Source: Lewinellaceae bacterium
GTDB lineage: Bacteria; Bacteroidota; Bacteroidia; Chitinophagales; Saprospiraceae
Length of the DNA stretch: 64,000 bases
Assembly (NCBI GenBank): GCA_020636435.1
Contig: JACJXX010000002.1
Location: 1,798,001 to 1,862,000, forward strand
Reading direction: 5' to 3'
The position numbers and the translations under genes are program-made. Below are positions 31,179 to 40,040 of the stretch, piece after piece (positions within the stretch are counted from its first letter, which is position 1; each line of letters begins with the position of its first letter). Below the pieces are notes generated by a model. The model was not told the origin of the DNA. It worked only from the letters and a program-made list of their open reading frames with translations, and searched no databases.

Positions 31179-31889
31179 ATGGCTGAAACTGCTGTTAAAG
31201 AAAAAGAACCTTTATTTCAGTTTGGGAAAAAAGAGCGGCAGCTGATCACCGACCCGCTGAACGACAACAACCCGATCACCGTTCAGGTGCTGGGCATCTG
31301 TTCGGCGCTGGCTGTGACTTCGCTGGTCTATCCGTCTGTTGTCATGGCCATTGCTGTGACCTTTGTGACGGCATTTTCCAACCTGTTTACTTCCATGCTG
31401 CGGACTTACATCCCCAAGCAGGTGCGGATGATCGTCCAGCTGGTCATCATCGCCGCCCTGGTGACGGTGGTGGAATTGTTGCTGAAGTCCTTTAACTACC
31501 CCATTTACAAACAGTTGTCCGTGTACATCGGCCTGATCATCACCAACTGCATCGTGATGGGCCGCCTGGAGGCTTTCGCGATGGCCAACAAGCCCTGGCG
31601 CTCCTTCCTCGACGGCATCGGCAACGGCCTGGGCTACGGCGCTATCCTGATCATCGTGGGCATCATCCGGGAGATATTCGGCAAGGGCAGCCTCTTTGCC
31701 GGCAGCCCCATCGAGCTGAAGCTCATTGGCCCGACGGCAGAGTACTTCATCAATACCACCGACAGCGCCATGTTCGGCTGGTATGCCAACAACAACCTCA
31801 TGGTACTGCCGGCCGCAGCAATGTTCATCATCGGCATCCTGATCTGGATACAGCGCAGCTACAATACCAAACTGGTGGATGTATCCTAA
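31179..31889 (+). CDS. nqrD: Na+-NQR subunit D
   Basis: 236 residues, about six membrane helices (NqrDE/RnfAE family). Signatures: DPLNDNNPITVQVLGICSAL, YIPKQVRMIVQLVIIA, YIGLIITNCIVMGRLEAFAM, DGIGNGLGYG. It forms a pseudo-symmetric half of the Na+ channel with NqrE. Placed between nqrC and nqrE as in other bacteria. Confidence 0.97.
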   Translation: MAETAVKEKEPLFQFGKKERQLITDPLNDNNPITVQVLGICSALAVTSLVYPSVVMAIAVTFVTAFSNLFTSMLRTYIPKQVRMIVQLVIIAALVTVVELLLKSFNYPIYKQLSVYIGLIITNCIVMGRLEAFAMANKPWRSFLDGIGNGLGYGAILIIVGIIREIFGKGSLFAGSPIELKLIGPTAEYFINTTDSAMFGWYANNNLMVLPAAAMFIIGILIWIQRSYNTKLVDVS

Positions 31890-31927
31890 ACTCATTTTAA
31901 GTTGAACAATCAACAAACAACCAAGAC

Positions 31928-32536
31928 ATGGAATTCCTGAATACCTTTATAAAAGCCGCCTTCATCGAGAACCTGGTGCTTGCCTACTTCCTGGGCATGT
32001 GTTCCTACCTGGCGGTTTCCAAGAGTGTCAATACCGCCTTCGGCCTGGGGCTGGCGGTGATCTTCGTGCTCGGCATCACCATGCCGATCAACTGGGTCAT
32101 CAGCGAGTACCTGCTGAGCGAAACTGGCCTGTTCGGGGTCGACCTGACCTTTTTGCGCTTTATTCTGTTTATTGCGGTCATCGCCTCGATGGTGCAACTG
32201 GTGGAGATGGTGGTCGAAAAGTTTTCGCCGGGGCTCTATGCCGCCCTGGGAATCTTCCTCCCATTGATTACAGTGAACTGCGCGATTCTCGGTGGTTCCC
32301 TGTTCATGGTGTCGAGGGAGTACAATTTCAGCAACTCTATCGCCTTTGGCCTGGGCGGCGGGTTCGGCTGGTTCCTGGCGATCATCGCCATTGCGGCCAT
32401 CCGGGAGAAAATCCGCTACTCCAACGTGCCGCCGGCGCTGCGCGGCCTGGGCATGGCCTTCATCCTGACCGGGCTGATGGGCATCGCCTTCATGAGCCTG
32501 ATGGGGATCGACCCGGCGTCTTATGCGTCGAATTAG
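31928..32536 (+). CDS. nqrE: Na+-NQR subunit E
   Basis: 202 residues, six membrane helices, homologous to NqrD. Signatures: FIKAAFIENLVLAYFLGMCS, FLPLITVNCAILGGSLFM, GGGFGWFLAIIAIAAIREK. The Cys of MCSYLAVS and that of VNCAILG correspond to the membrane iron-site ligands described for the NqrD/NqrE pair. A 132-nt gap with GTTGATCGTTG tandem repeats (about 32547-32586) separates it from nqrF. Confidence 0.97.
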   Translation: MEFLNTFIKAAFIENLVLAYFLGMCSYLAVSKSVNTAFGLGLAVIFVLGITMPINWVISEYLLSETGLFGVDLTFLRFILFIAVIASMVQLVEMVVEKFSPGLYAALGIFLPLITVNCAILGGSLFMVSREYNFSNSIAFGLGGGFGWFLAIIAIAAIREKIRYSNVPPALRGLGMAFILTGLMGIAFMSLMGIDPASYASN

Positions 32537-32668
32537 TGCCTGGACAGTTGATCGTTGATCGTTGTTTGTTGATCGTTGTTTGTTCCGCCTAAACTGGCTG
32601 TTCATTGCACTGAGCTCCGATTACGAACAACCAACAGCAAATTTGAAAATTAAAATTACTCAGATACA

Positions 32669-33985
32669 ATGACTATCATAATATTAGCCGTACTGGTCTT
32701 CAGCCTGGTGATACTGGCGCTTTCTTTCATGCTGATCTACGCGCGAAAGCAACTGGTGCCCCAGGGCGACGTAAAGATCATCGTCAACGGAGACGAAGAA
32801 AATCCGCTGCTGGTGCAGCCGGGCACTTCCCTCCTTTCCGCCCTCTCCGACAAGAGTGTATTCCTGCCTTCCGCCTGTGGCGGGGGCGGCACCTGCGCCA
32901 TGTGCGAATGCCACGTGGACGAAGGGGGCGGCGACGTGCTGCCCACCGAGCTCAACCACCTGACCCGCCGCGAAGTGGCCGAGCACAAACGCCTGGCCTG
33001 CCAGGTAAAAGTGCGCCAGGACATGCGCATCCGCGTGCCGGAAGAGGTATTCGGCATTAAAAAATGGGAATGCGAGGTGGTGTCCAACTACAACGTTGCC
33101 TCCTTCATCAAGGAGTTCGTGGTAAGGTTGCCGGAAGGAGAGACCCTGGAGTTCGAATCCGGCGGTTACGTGCAGATCGACGTGCCGGTGATCGAGGTGG
33201 ATTTCAAAGACTTCGACATCACCGCCCACCCGCGCATGACCGACAAGAAGCCGGATGAATACCAGGAAGAGTGGGACCAGTTCAAGATGTGGGATCTCAA
33301 GATGAAAAACGATGAGGAGCAGTTCCGCGCCTATTCCATGGCTAACCACCCGGCGGAGGGCGACATCGTGATGCTGAACATCCGCATCGCCACCCCACCC
33401 TTTGACCGCAAAAACAATACCTGGATGGCGGTCAACCCGGGCGTTTGCTCCTCTTACGTTTTCGCCCAGAAGCCGGGCGATAAGGTGACGATCTCCGGCC
33501 CCTACGGCGAGTTCTTCATCAAACCGACCAAGAAGGAGATGGTCTACATCGGCGGCGGCGCCGGCATGGCCCCGCTTCGCTCGCATATCTTCCACCTGTT
33601 CCACACGCTGAAGACCAAAGACCGCAAGGTATCTTACTGGTACGGCGGCCGCTCCAAGCGCGAGCTGTTCTATACCCAGGACTTCCGCGAGATCGAGCAG
33701 GACTACGACAACTTCAACTACTTCATCGCCCTGTCCGACGTCAAGGTCGCAAAGGAAGTGGACAAATGGAAAACGAAAGAAAATATCAATGATAAGGCAG
33801 GCGACGGTTTCATCGGCTTCATCCACCAGGTGCTCTACGATGAGTACCTGAAGAACCACCCCGAGCCGGAAGAGGTGGAATACTACCTCTGCGGCCCGCC
33901 TCTGATGCTTCAGGCCGCCCTGAAAATGCTCGACGAACTGGGCGTGCCGGATGAGAATATCGCTTTTGACGACTTCGGAAGCTGA
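32669..33985 (+). CDS. nqrF: Na+-NQR subunit F (NADH-oxidising, FAD and 2Fe-2S)
   Basis: 438 residues. An N-terminal membrane helix precedes a plant-type ferredoxin domain with Cys70, Cys76, Cys79 and Cys111 (SACGGGGTCAMC...LACQV), then a ferredoxin-NADP reductase-like module: RAYSMANHP for FAD, GGGAGMAPLRSH for NADH, and CGPPLM, ending AFDDFGS. It is the electron entry point of the complex. Last gene of the operon, followed by a strong terminator. Confidence 0.97.
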   Translation: MTIIILAVLVFSLVILALSFMLIYARKQLVPQGDVKIIVNGDEENPLLVQPGTSLLSALSDKSVFLPSACGGGGTCAMCECHVDEGGGDVLPTELNHLTRREVAEHKRLACQVKVRQDMRIRVPEEVFGIKKWECEVVSNYNVASFIKEFVVRLPEGETLEFESGGYVQIDVPVIEVDFKDFDITAHPRMTDKKPDEYQEEWDQFKMWDLKMKNDEEQFRAYSMANHPAEGDIVMLNIRIATPPFDRKNNTWMAVNPGVCSSYVFAQKPGDKVTISGPYGEFFIKPTKKEMVYIGGGAGMAPLRSHIFHLFHTLKTKDRKVSYWYGGRSKRELFYTQDFREIEQDYDNFNYFIALSDVKVAKEVDKWKTKENINDKAGDGFIGFIHQVLYDEYLKNHPEPEEVEYYLCGPPLMLQAALKMLDELGVPDENIAFDDFGS

Positions 33986-34010
33986 TTCAAATTTAAGTTG
34001 CCCAGGCAAA

Positions 34011-34042
34011 AAAACGCAGCGATCTCTCGCTGCGTTTTTTTT
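34011..34042 (+). terminator. Terminator of the nqr operon
   Basis: AAAACGCAGCGA (34011-34022), loop TCTC, complementary arm from 34027, then a run of ten T. About 25 nt after the nqrF stop. Confidence 0.93.
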
Positions 34043-34052
34043 TTGCCATTGC

Positions 34053-34215
34053 TAGTGCTTCGCGCACTAAATAACAGGATATAAAATGGACTCTTTCGTT
34101 GCCATACTGCGTTGTTCGTCGCTCACATAGTCCCGCTATGCTCGCTCCTCACGCCTTGTCTGGCAACAAAATAGCCTCATTTTATATACCCCGTTACTTA
34201 ATGCGCGAAGCACTA
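34053..34215. repeat. Palindromic element E1
   Basis: Perfect 14-bp ends TAGTGCTTCGCGCA (34053-34066) and complement (34202-34215). The pairing continues imperfectly inward through the AAC.GG.TATAAAAT..G and TCGTTGCCA / TGGCAACAA arms. Directly abuts E2. Confidence 0.7.
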
Positions 34216-34380
34216 GGAGCCTGTCGGAGAAGCACTTGATGGTCTGCGAACGGCAAATATTGTTTTGCACTGCGTTGCTCGTCAGTCACGTCCGTACGGA
34301 TGTTCCTTCCTCGGTGCCTTGTTCAGAACAATATTTGCTCGTTCTCGCCTCGCCAACGCTTCTCCGACAGGCTCCTAGTG
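34211..34380. repeat. Palindromic element E2
   Basis: Perfect 23-bp ends (34211-34233 and 34358-34380; core GGAGCCTGTCGGAGAAGC). Inner arms GCAAATATTGTT / AACAATATTTGC and a central TCCGTACGGA at 34291-34300. Its end shares CACTA with E1, so the two look nested or joined. The rest of 34381-34552 has no gene. It carries GTCTAACGCTGGACA (34453-34467, also at 15523-15537) and a CGCGGATGAC-type repeat. Confidence 0.72.
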
Positions 34381-34552
34381 CAGGGGGTTGTGTAAAAAGC
34401 CTCTTTAGGGGATAGTACACTGATTTATCATGATCAGTTAAGATGGCTACCCGTCTAACGCTGGACAAGAACAATGGAACGCGGATGACACGGGTGTGAC
34501 GGATTTTCGCGGATTGCTGAGCTAAATCAGGACGGGACACCCTCTCACCACA

Positions 34553-36085
34553 TCACTCCCTCCGCACCACCACCCTTTCCACCCAACTCCCTTCCCCCGC
34601 CTGCACCTGCAAAAAATACAGCCCCTCCGGCAAGCCGGCCAGGCTCAGAGCCACCTGCCGCTCCAGGCGGCGCTGCTGCCGCCACACCAGGCGCCCGGTA
34701 GCGTCGAAAAGCCGGATGGCCGCCTTTTGCCCCGGCAGCCTCCCTTCCCAGGCCAGGGTAAGCGGGCCGGCAGTGGGGTTGGGGTATATTTTCGCCGGAG
34801 ATACTTCCTCTACCATCACCTCCTCCTCCACTACCGACACCAGGGAGCAAAGCGTATCCAAACAGCCATCCGGCGTGACTTTTACCAGCCAGATGTACCG
34901 TTGGTTGCCTTCGATGGCCTCCCCGGCCGCTACGATGCTGCCGCTGGACAGTTCGCCTACGCCGGCCAGCGTGCCCCGGTTGATGTCCAATAATGGAAAA
35001 GGCGCGTCTATCAGGTTTTCCCAGAGGCTATCGCCCTGCGGGGAAAATTTGTAGAGCCAGCCTACCCTTCGTGTGGGGTTGTTACTCGACTGGACAAAGC
35101 TTTCGCCTGCGCCGATGTAATGGCCGTCGGAAAGTTGCTCGATGTCCCAAAATATCACATCAGCCCCGAGCCGGGCTTTTAAACCGAAATGGCGCAGCCA
35201 CTCGATTTGGAAATTGGAGTCGAATTTAGCCAATGTAGGTTGGACTATTAGGGTCTCCCCGATCAATTCCACTGGATACAAGCCAAAAGTAATAACCCCG
35301 CCATCGAGAAGGGAAATGACCTTCCTGGCAAACCCAACCTCCGGGTTGGGCTCAGATTGCCAGGATCGAACAATATTGCCGTTCAAGTCAATATAATTGA
35401 TCGAAGACGATCCAATATTAGGGTCATTTGCATCTCCTATGGTGGAAAAGGCTACAAAAAGCGTATCATTCACTTTTACCATATCGTTAAAGACACCTCC
35501 AGCTTCATAATCTCCATAATATTTAAACCAAACCGTATTGCCTTGCAGATCCACCCTTCGGGCAAAAGGGTCATTCAGATAGTTGGGCCGTTGTATGCTC
35601 CCACTCAATAGATACCCGTCATTGAGTTCAATGGGGACATTATACCTGTAGTGGCTGCGGTTCACTGTATCTAAGTACTCTTTGATGAACTCCACCTCAA
35701 AATGGTAATCGACCTTGATCAGCCAAGCGGCGTCACCATGGGTGGGGGCGGCCGTCATGATGTAGCCCCCGTCGCGCGTTTTTCCGATCTTACCCCAGTG
35801 ATAATCGATGAAGAGGGGCTCCCCCTGAGGGTCGAGGATCATTCGGGAATATAGGTGGTTGCCCGATGAGTCGAACTTGGAGAGCAAAAGCCCCTGCTGT
35901 GGAATAGAGTCCAAAGAAAAGCCAAGGCCGTATCCGATTATGGTGTCATTATCTACGATCATATCCCGAAAATGGTTGGCGGGCCAGCCAAGATGCGCAG
36001 AAATATTAAAAGTACTTTGGGCATTGGTTACCGCCAGGTAGATCAAAAACAGGAAAAACGTATTGAAATATCTTAAAATAAACAT
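34553..36085 (-). CDS. Secreted protein with T9SS sorting domain, beta-propeller-like body
   Basis: 510 residues. The signal peptide (ILRYFNTFFLFLIYLAVTNAQ) is followed by repeated units of about 55-60 residues of the type SKFDSSGNHLYSRMI, IKVDYHFEVEFIKEY, YIDLNGNIVRSW, AKFDSNFQIEWLRHF, YKFSPQGDSLWENL and VKVTPDGCLDT. Each pairs a strand (K-x-D/T-x-x-G) with a following W or aromatic, like delta-60 or PQQ-type propeller repeats. The C-terminus is a T9SS type A domain (KIYPNPTAGPL...TGRLVWR...EGLYFLQV). Probable surface or released protein of unknown role. A T9SS-tail pseudogene lies directly upstream on the same strand. Confidence 0.88.
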   Translation of the reverse strand: MFILRYFNTFFLFLIYLAVTNAQSTFNISAHLGWPANHFRDMIVDNDTIIGYGLGFSLDSIPQQGLLLSKFDSSGNHLYSRMILDPQGEPLFIDYHWGKIGKTRDGGYIMTAAPTHGDAAWLIKVDYHFEVEFIKEYLDTVNRSHYRYNVPIELNDGYLLSGSIQRPNYLNDPFARRVDLQGNTVWFKYYGDYEAGGVFNDMVKVNDTLFVAFSTIGDANDPNIGSSSINYIDLNGNIVRSWQSEPNPEVGFARKVISLLDGGVITFGLYPVELIGETLIVQPTLAKFDSNFQIEWLRHFGLKARLGADVIFWDIEQLSDGHYIGAGESFVQSSNNPTRRVGWLYKFSPQGDSLWENLIDAPFPLLDINRGTLAGVGELSSGSIVAAGEAIEGNQRYIWLVKVTPDGCLDTLCSLVSVVEEEVMVEEVSPAKIYPNPTAGPLTLAWEGRLPGQKAAIRLFDATGRLVWRQQRRLERQVALSLAGLPEGLYFLQVQAGEGSWVERVVVRRE

Positions 36086-36135
36086 GTCAGGAAGGATTAT
36101 GAAGAGCCGGGCCGCATACAGGCCCGGCTAATGAT

Positions 36136-36693
36136 TCAGTGAGCAAGGATCAACTTAAAGCGTTCCCGTTTTCCTAAAGAAGGAGAAACCTCAACAATGT
36201 AAAGGCCAGGGCGGAAACCCGGCAGGCTTATCCGGTATGTTTCGCCCGGCAGGTTTTGTTGCAGCAACACCTTTCCCTGGAGGTTGTAGAAAATGGCAGT
36301 TGCCGGAGCATAACTCGCCGGCAGTTCAATCGTCAATATTCCCTGGCTGGGGTTGGGGTATAATTTTACCGGCGGAAGGCCGGCAGCCTCAGCCTGGGCT
36401 GCCGAAAACTGTTGCCCACTGCCGGGCCGGGAAGCCGGCGCTTCCCCGCTACAATCCGGAATAATCCGTCGGCCGTTGCGCCACAGCACGGCCTGGGCCA
36501 GGGCGCCCGGATCGGTGCAGTTATTTTTCCAGGCCATCAGCGAATCCAGTGTTGCTGCCGGCAGCCGGCTGATCGGCAACCCGCCCTCTTCCAGGCCCGG
36601 GCGAATGATGTCGAGTACCGTTTTTATTTCGTCGGATTCGGCCAGCCATCGTCCCGAAGGAAAAAGGTGTTGCTTTATAAAGTACCGCTCATG
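36136..36693 (-). pseudogene. 5'-truncated T9SS cargo gene (C-terminal remnant)
   Basis: The frame is open from just after an in-frame TAG (36694-36696) to the stop at 36136, but has no ATG near its start; the longest ORF call relies on an internal TTG. About 185 residues remain: a helical stretch (FPSGRWLAESDEIKTVLDII), a PDCSGEAP linker, and an intact T9SS domain (KLYPNPSQGILTI...GKVLLQQ...GLYIVEV). The catalytic or binding part of the original protein is gone. Possibly a relic left when the neighbouring DNA was rearranged; palindromic element E3 lies just upstream. Confidence 0.7.
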
Positions 36694-36756
36694 CTACTCA
36701 AGGTACCAGAATTAAACGGGTTTGGCAAAGGGCCAGAAATATTCCCCTGCTTTCTA

Positions 36757-36915
36757 AGGGCTTGCAAAACAATAAATACTCCATTTAGACTCGTTCTTTT
36801 GCACGCTAACTGTGTTGAAAAGCCTCGCCGTCCGTACGGATGCCTACGTTTTTCGCCTTATTAGCGCACAAAATAACTTCGTCTATTCTGTACCACTTAT
36901 TATTTTGCAAGCCCT
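36757..36915. repeat. Palindromic element E3
   Basis: 159 bp with perfect 13-bp ends AGGGCTTGCAAAA (36757-36769) and complement (36903-36915). Inner imperfect arms GCACGCTAA / TTAGCGCAC and central TCCGTACGGA (36831-36840), the same core as E2. Confidence 0.7.
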
Positions 36916-36982
36916 AAGCAACCTTCCCTCTATTCCAACTGTTAAAAAACCTGAACCCAATAAATCCTAAAAATCCCCCATC

Positions 36983-37672
36983 ATGCCCGCTACGTCCATT
37001 CCCAAATCAGCTCTCGATTTCCTGAAAGAATTGCGCGAGAACAACAACCGCGAATGGTTCACCGCCAATAAGTCCCGGTATCAGGCCGAACACGCCCACG
37101 TCGTTGAATTCGCCGAAGCCCTGCTGGCCCGCATGGGCCAGCACGACCAGCTAGAGCCCATGACCGGAAAGCAAAGCCTGTTCCGCATCTACCGGGATGT
37201 GCGCTTTTCCAAGGACAAATCCCCTTACAAAACCCACTTCAGCGGCACCATGAAGCGGGACACCAAGTGGCTGCGCGGCGGCTATTACTTCCACATCGAG
37301 CCGGGAGGCTCTTTCGTGGGCGGCGGCTTCTGGGGCCCCAGCTCCGCCGACCTCAAGCGCATCCGACAGGAGCTGGCCGCCGATGCCGAACCGGTGCGCA
37401 AGATCATCGCCGCGCCGGAGTTCGTCGAAACCTTCGGCCAGTTGGATGGGGAACAGCTGAAAACTGCCCCCCAGGGCTATTCGCAGGACCATCCCAATAT
37501 CGACCTGCTGCGCTATAAGCAATTTCTACTCTCCCAGTCCTACACCGACAAGGAGGTCACTTCCCCCGGCCTGCTAGACAAAATGGTGCTGGCCTTTCAG
37601 CGCATGCGCCCTTTCTTCGACTATATGAGCGAGGTACTGACTACGGATGAGAACGGCGTGCCGATTGAGTGA
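36983..37672 (+). CDS. DUF2461 family protein
   Basis: 229 residues, matching DUF2461/TIGR02453: ALDFLKELRENNNREWFTAN at the start, FRIYRDVRFSKDKSPYKTHF in the middle, then a GGYYFHIEPGGSFVGGGFWG segment. Cytoplasmic; the biochemical role is unknown in the family. Stand-alone gene. A GATGCT-rich repeat region follows its stop. Confidence 0.88.
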   Translation: MPATSIPKSALDFLKELRENNNREWFTANKSRYQAEHAHVVEFAEALLARMGQHDQLEPMTGKQSLFRIYRDVRFSKDKSPYKTHFSGTMKRDTKWLRGGYYFHIEPGGSFVGGGFWGPSSADLKRIRQELAADAEPVRKIIAAPEFVETFGQLDGEQLKTAPQGYSQDHPNIDLLRYKQFLLSQSYTDKEVTSPGLLDKMVLAFQRMRPFFDYMSEVLTTDENGVPIE

Positions 37673-37979
37673 GCAAAGAATGATGCTGTGGATGCTTCTT
37701 TTGGGCCCGAACGGGCCAAAAGGATGCTGTGGCCTGCGGCCGGTTGATGCTATTGTCTTGCTGCTACGCTGGCATCCATAGCCCCGACGCGGCTATCGCC
37801 GGTACGGGGCCTCCGCTGCGCTCCGGCATCCATAGTATCAATAGCATCCATAGTATCAATAGCATCCATAGTATCAATAGCATCCAACGCCCTTCAGGGC
37901 CAAGCATCGCCCCGGATTCGTTCCGAATCCGGGGCAAGCATCTTTTTTAGAAAAGAAAACCCCTATCTTTACTTCAAAA
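37673..37979. repeat. 18-bp tandem repeat and GATGCT-rich spacer
   Basis: GCATCCATAGTATCAATA occurs 3.4 times in tandem (37826-37886). Upstream are several GGATGCTGTGG / GATGCTATTG words and a TTTTGGGCCCG..CGGGCCAAAA hairpin (about 37700). A TATCTTTA element at 37964-37971 is a likely -7 box for the next gene, with a predicted start within a few bases of ATG 37980 (very short leader). Confidence 0.75.
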
Positions 37980-38849
37980 ATGCGCCCCTTACTTCTCTTT
38001 TCCCTGTTTGCCTTCCTGCTTTCCTGCTCCAATGCCGAACAACCGCCTTCCAATGAACCGGAGCAACCGCCGTTGGCTGTTGAACCTTCACTCAAGGCAG
38101 AGGATGCCGTCATGCTGAATTTTGACAGCCTCTATCAATCCTACGGCGTCGAAGGCTGCTTCGCCCTTTACAACCTGAAAAACGACTCCCTCTCCCTCTA
38201 CAACCCCGCGCGCTGCAGGCAGGGCTTCCTGCCCGCCTCTTCCTACAAAATCCCCAACTCCCTCATCGCCCTGGAAACCGGCGTGATGAAGAGCCTGGGC
38301 GACACCATTTTCTGGGACGGCAACGAGAGGTGGAACGAGGACTGGAACCGCGACAACACCTTCGCCGAGGCCTTCCGCGTCTCCTGCGTGCCCTGCTACC
38401 AGCAGATCGCCCGCAAGATAGGGGTGGATCGCATGCGGGAGTGGACAACTAAAGCCAGCTACGGCCAACTGGACATCAATGCCGACAACATCGATACCTT
38501 CTGGCTGGAGGGCGACTCCCGGGTGACGCCCTTCCAGCAGGTGAGCTTCCTGGCCCGCCTTTACCGCGAACAGCTGCCTTTCCAAAAGGAGCACCAGCGC
38601 ACCGTCAAGCAGATCATGCTGCTGGAAGAAACGCCGGAATACAAACTCTACGGCAAAACCGGCTGGGCGCAGCCCGACGGGCGAAACATCGGCTGGTTCG
38701 TCGGTTTCTTCGAAACGGGGGGCGAGGCCTACGCCTTCGTCAATAATGTGGAGAACGAACAGGCGCCGGAAGGGCAAAATCAGCTATTTCAGAAATGCAG
38801 GAAGGAAATCGTGGAGAAGGTGTTGAGCGCATGGCTGGATGCCAACTAA
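37980..38849 (+). CDS. Class D (OXA-type) beta-lactamase-like lipoprotein
   Basis: 289 residues. Lipobox AFLLSC (Cys16). Serine-transpeptidase/beta-lactamase motifs appear in the right order and spacing: Ser87-x-x-Lys90 (ASSYKIPNSLIAL), Ser135-x-Val (RVSCVPCYQQIAR), YGQLDI at 161 where OXA enzymes have YGN, FWLEGDSRVTPFQQVSFL near 174-191, and KTG at 226 (YGKTGW). These place it with class D beta-lactamases and their BlaR-like relatives. Whether it hydrolyses drugs or is a resident transpeptidase-like protein cannot be told from sequence. An 8-bp AACCATC array begins at its stop codon. Confidence 0.88.
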   Translation: MRPLLLFSLFAFLLSCSNAEQPPSNEPEQPPLAVEPSLKAEDAVMLNFDSLYQSYGVEGCFALYNLKNDSLSLYNPARCRQGFLPASSYKIPNSLIALETGVMKSLGDTIFWDGNERWNEDWNRDNTFAEAFRVSCVPCYQQIARKIGVDRMREWTTKASYGQLDINADNIDTFWLEGDSRVTPFQQVSFLARLYREQLPFQKEHQRTVKQIMLLEETPEYKLYGKTGWAQPDGRNIGWFVGFFETGGEAYAFVNNVENEQAPEGQNQLFQKCRKEIVEKVLSAWLDAN

Positions 38850-38935
38850 CCATCTAACCATCCAACCATCCAGCCATCTAACCATCTAACCATCCAGCCA
38901 TCTAACCATCCAACCATCCAGCCATCTAACCATCC
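38848..38935. repeat. AACCATCT/AACCATCC 8-bp tandem array
   Basis: Eleven 8-bp units, the first overlapping the last two bases of the beta-lactamase stop codon. It has the same unit type as 12501-12570 and fills the gap between two convergent genes. Confidence 0.9.
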
Positions 38936-38948
38936 CCCTCCCCTCCCC

Positions 38949-40001
38949 TCACACCCCCACCGGCACCCCAATCAGAGGCAGGCTAACGGTAAAGAAACCG
39001 TCCGTTTCAACCACATCCACCCTTTCCTCAGAGAAAAAAGCATACCTGTTCTTTATATTCTGCAGGCCCAGGTTGGTGGAGGGCATGGACTGGCGCTTGC
39101 GTTGCAGGTTGTTGCGCACGACGAGGCGGTTGTTTTCCACCCAAAGCTCGATGTGCAGCGGCCGCTCTTCGGAGATAATGTTGTGTTTGACGGCATTCTC
39201 GAACAAAATCTGAAGCGACAAGGGCACCAGCTGCGCATGCAGCGCTTCATCGGACACCTGGATGTCGGCCCGCAGGTTTTCGCCAAAGCGTTCCTGGACC
39301 AGGAAAAGGTAGGCCTGCAAAAAGTTCAGCTCTTCTTCCAGCGTTATCAGCTTCTTATCCCGGATTTCGAGGATATAACGGTATGCCTTAGACAACTTCT
39401 GGACAAACTGCACGGCTTTTTCCGGGTCCTCCGGGATGATATAGGTCAGCGTATTCAGGCTGTTGAACAAGAAGTGAGGGTTGACCTGGTTTTTGAGGCC
39501 TTCCAACTGCGACTCGATATTCTCCCGCTTGAGCTTTTCGGTTTCCACCACGGTCCTTTTCCAGCGGTCGTACAGGAAAGCGCTCTCGTAGAGGGTGCTC
39601 ACCAGGGCAACGATCATCAGGGTTCCTACGGTGTAATCAAATTCGGTAACCCCGGCCCTTTCCTTGTGCCCCATAAAAATGTGCACGTAATCCAGCGACC
39701 AGTTGACCACCGTGTAGGCTGCCAGCACCGCTGCGGAGACGTAGATGAGCCGCTTCCGGGTTTCCTGCTGGCCGGGAAAACGGCGGCGAAAGTAAATGAA
39801 GATCGTCCGGCAAGACATCCAGTAAGCAGCGGTATACATCATGGAGATGCCCCATTCCGGAAGGTAGGCCGCCAGCCCATTGGCCAGCGTGGCTTTGAAG
39901 AACAACAAGGGGATAAAGAAAGACAGGACAGGGATGCCCAGGATCAAAAACCAGGTATCGTCAAAGCCCAGGACCTCCTCTGCGTTTTTTTGTTTGCCCA
40001 T
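38949..40001 (-). CDS. LytS-type sensor histidine kinase (His_kinase family)
   Basis: The start is set at ATG 40001 (MGKQKNAEEVLGFDD); the longest frame would add 51 codons that run through a hairpin. 350 residues. About four membrane helices (WFLILGIPVLSFFIPLLF, ...VALVSTLYESAFLY) precede a cytoplasmic kinase of the PF06580 type: LKNQVNPHFLFNSLNTL with the phospho-His, YRYILEIRDKKLITLEEEL, LQILFENAVKHNI N-box, and a C-terminal NLGLQNIKNRYAFF G-box. These kinases usually pair with a LytTR response regulator, but none is adjacent. Downstream of a TonB receptor on the same strand, separated by a strong hairpin. Confidence 0.9.
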   Translation of the reverse strand: MGKQKNAEEVLGFDDTWFLILGIPVLSFFIPLLFFKATLANGLAAYLPEWGISMMYTAAYWMSCRTIFIYFRRRFPGQQETRKRLIYVSAAVLAAYTVVNWSLDYVHIFMGHKERAGVTEFDYTVGTLMIVALVSTLYESAFLYDRWKRTVVETEKLKRENIESQLEGLKNQVNPHFLFNSLNTLTYIIPEDPEKAVQFVQKLSKAYRYILEIRDKKLITLEEELNFLQAYLFLVQERFGENLRADIQVSDEALHAQLVPLSLQILFENAVKHNIISEERPLHIELWVENNRLVVRNNLQRKRQSMPSTNLGLQNIKNRYAFFSEERVDVVETDGFFTVSLPLIGVPVGV

Positions 40002-40040
40002 AGATACTGTAATTTCCCTGTGAAAATAGCAACTTTTTTT

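Noticed and set aside
32684..34009. 441-codon frame opposite nqrF
   Set aside because: nqrF has intact 2Fe-2S, FAD and NADH motifs. The opposite frame is rich in His and Val with no recognisable feature.
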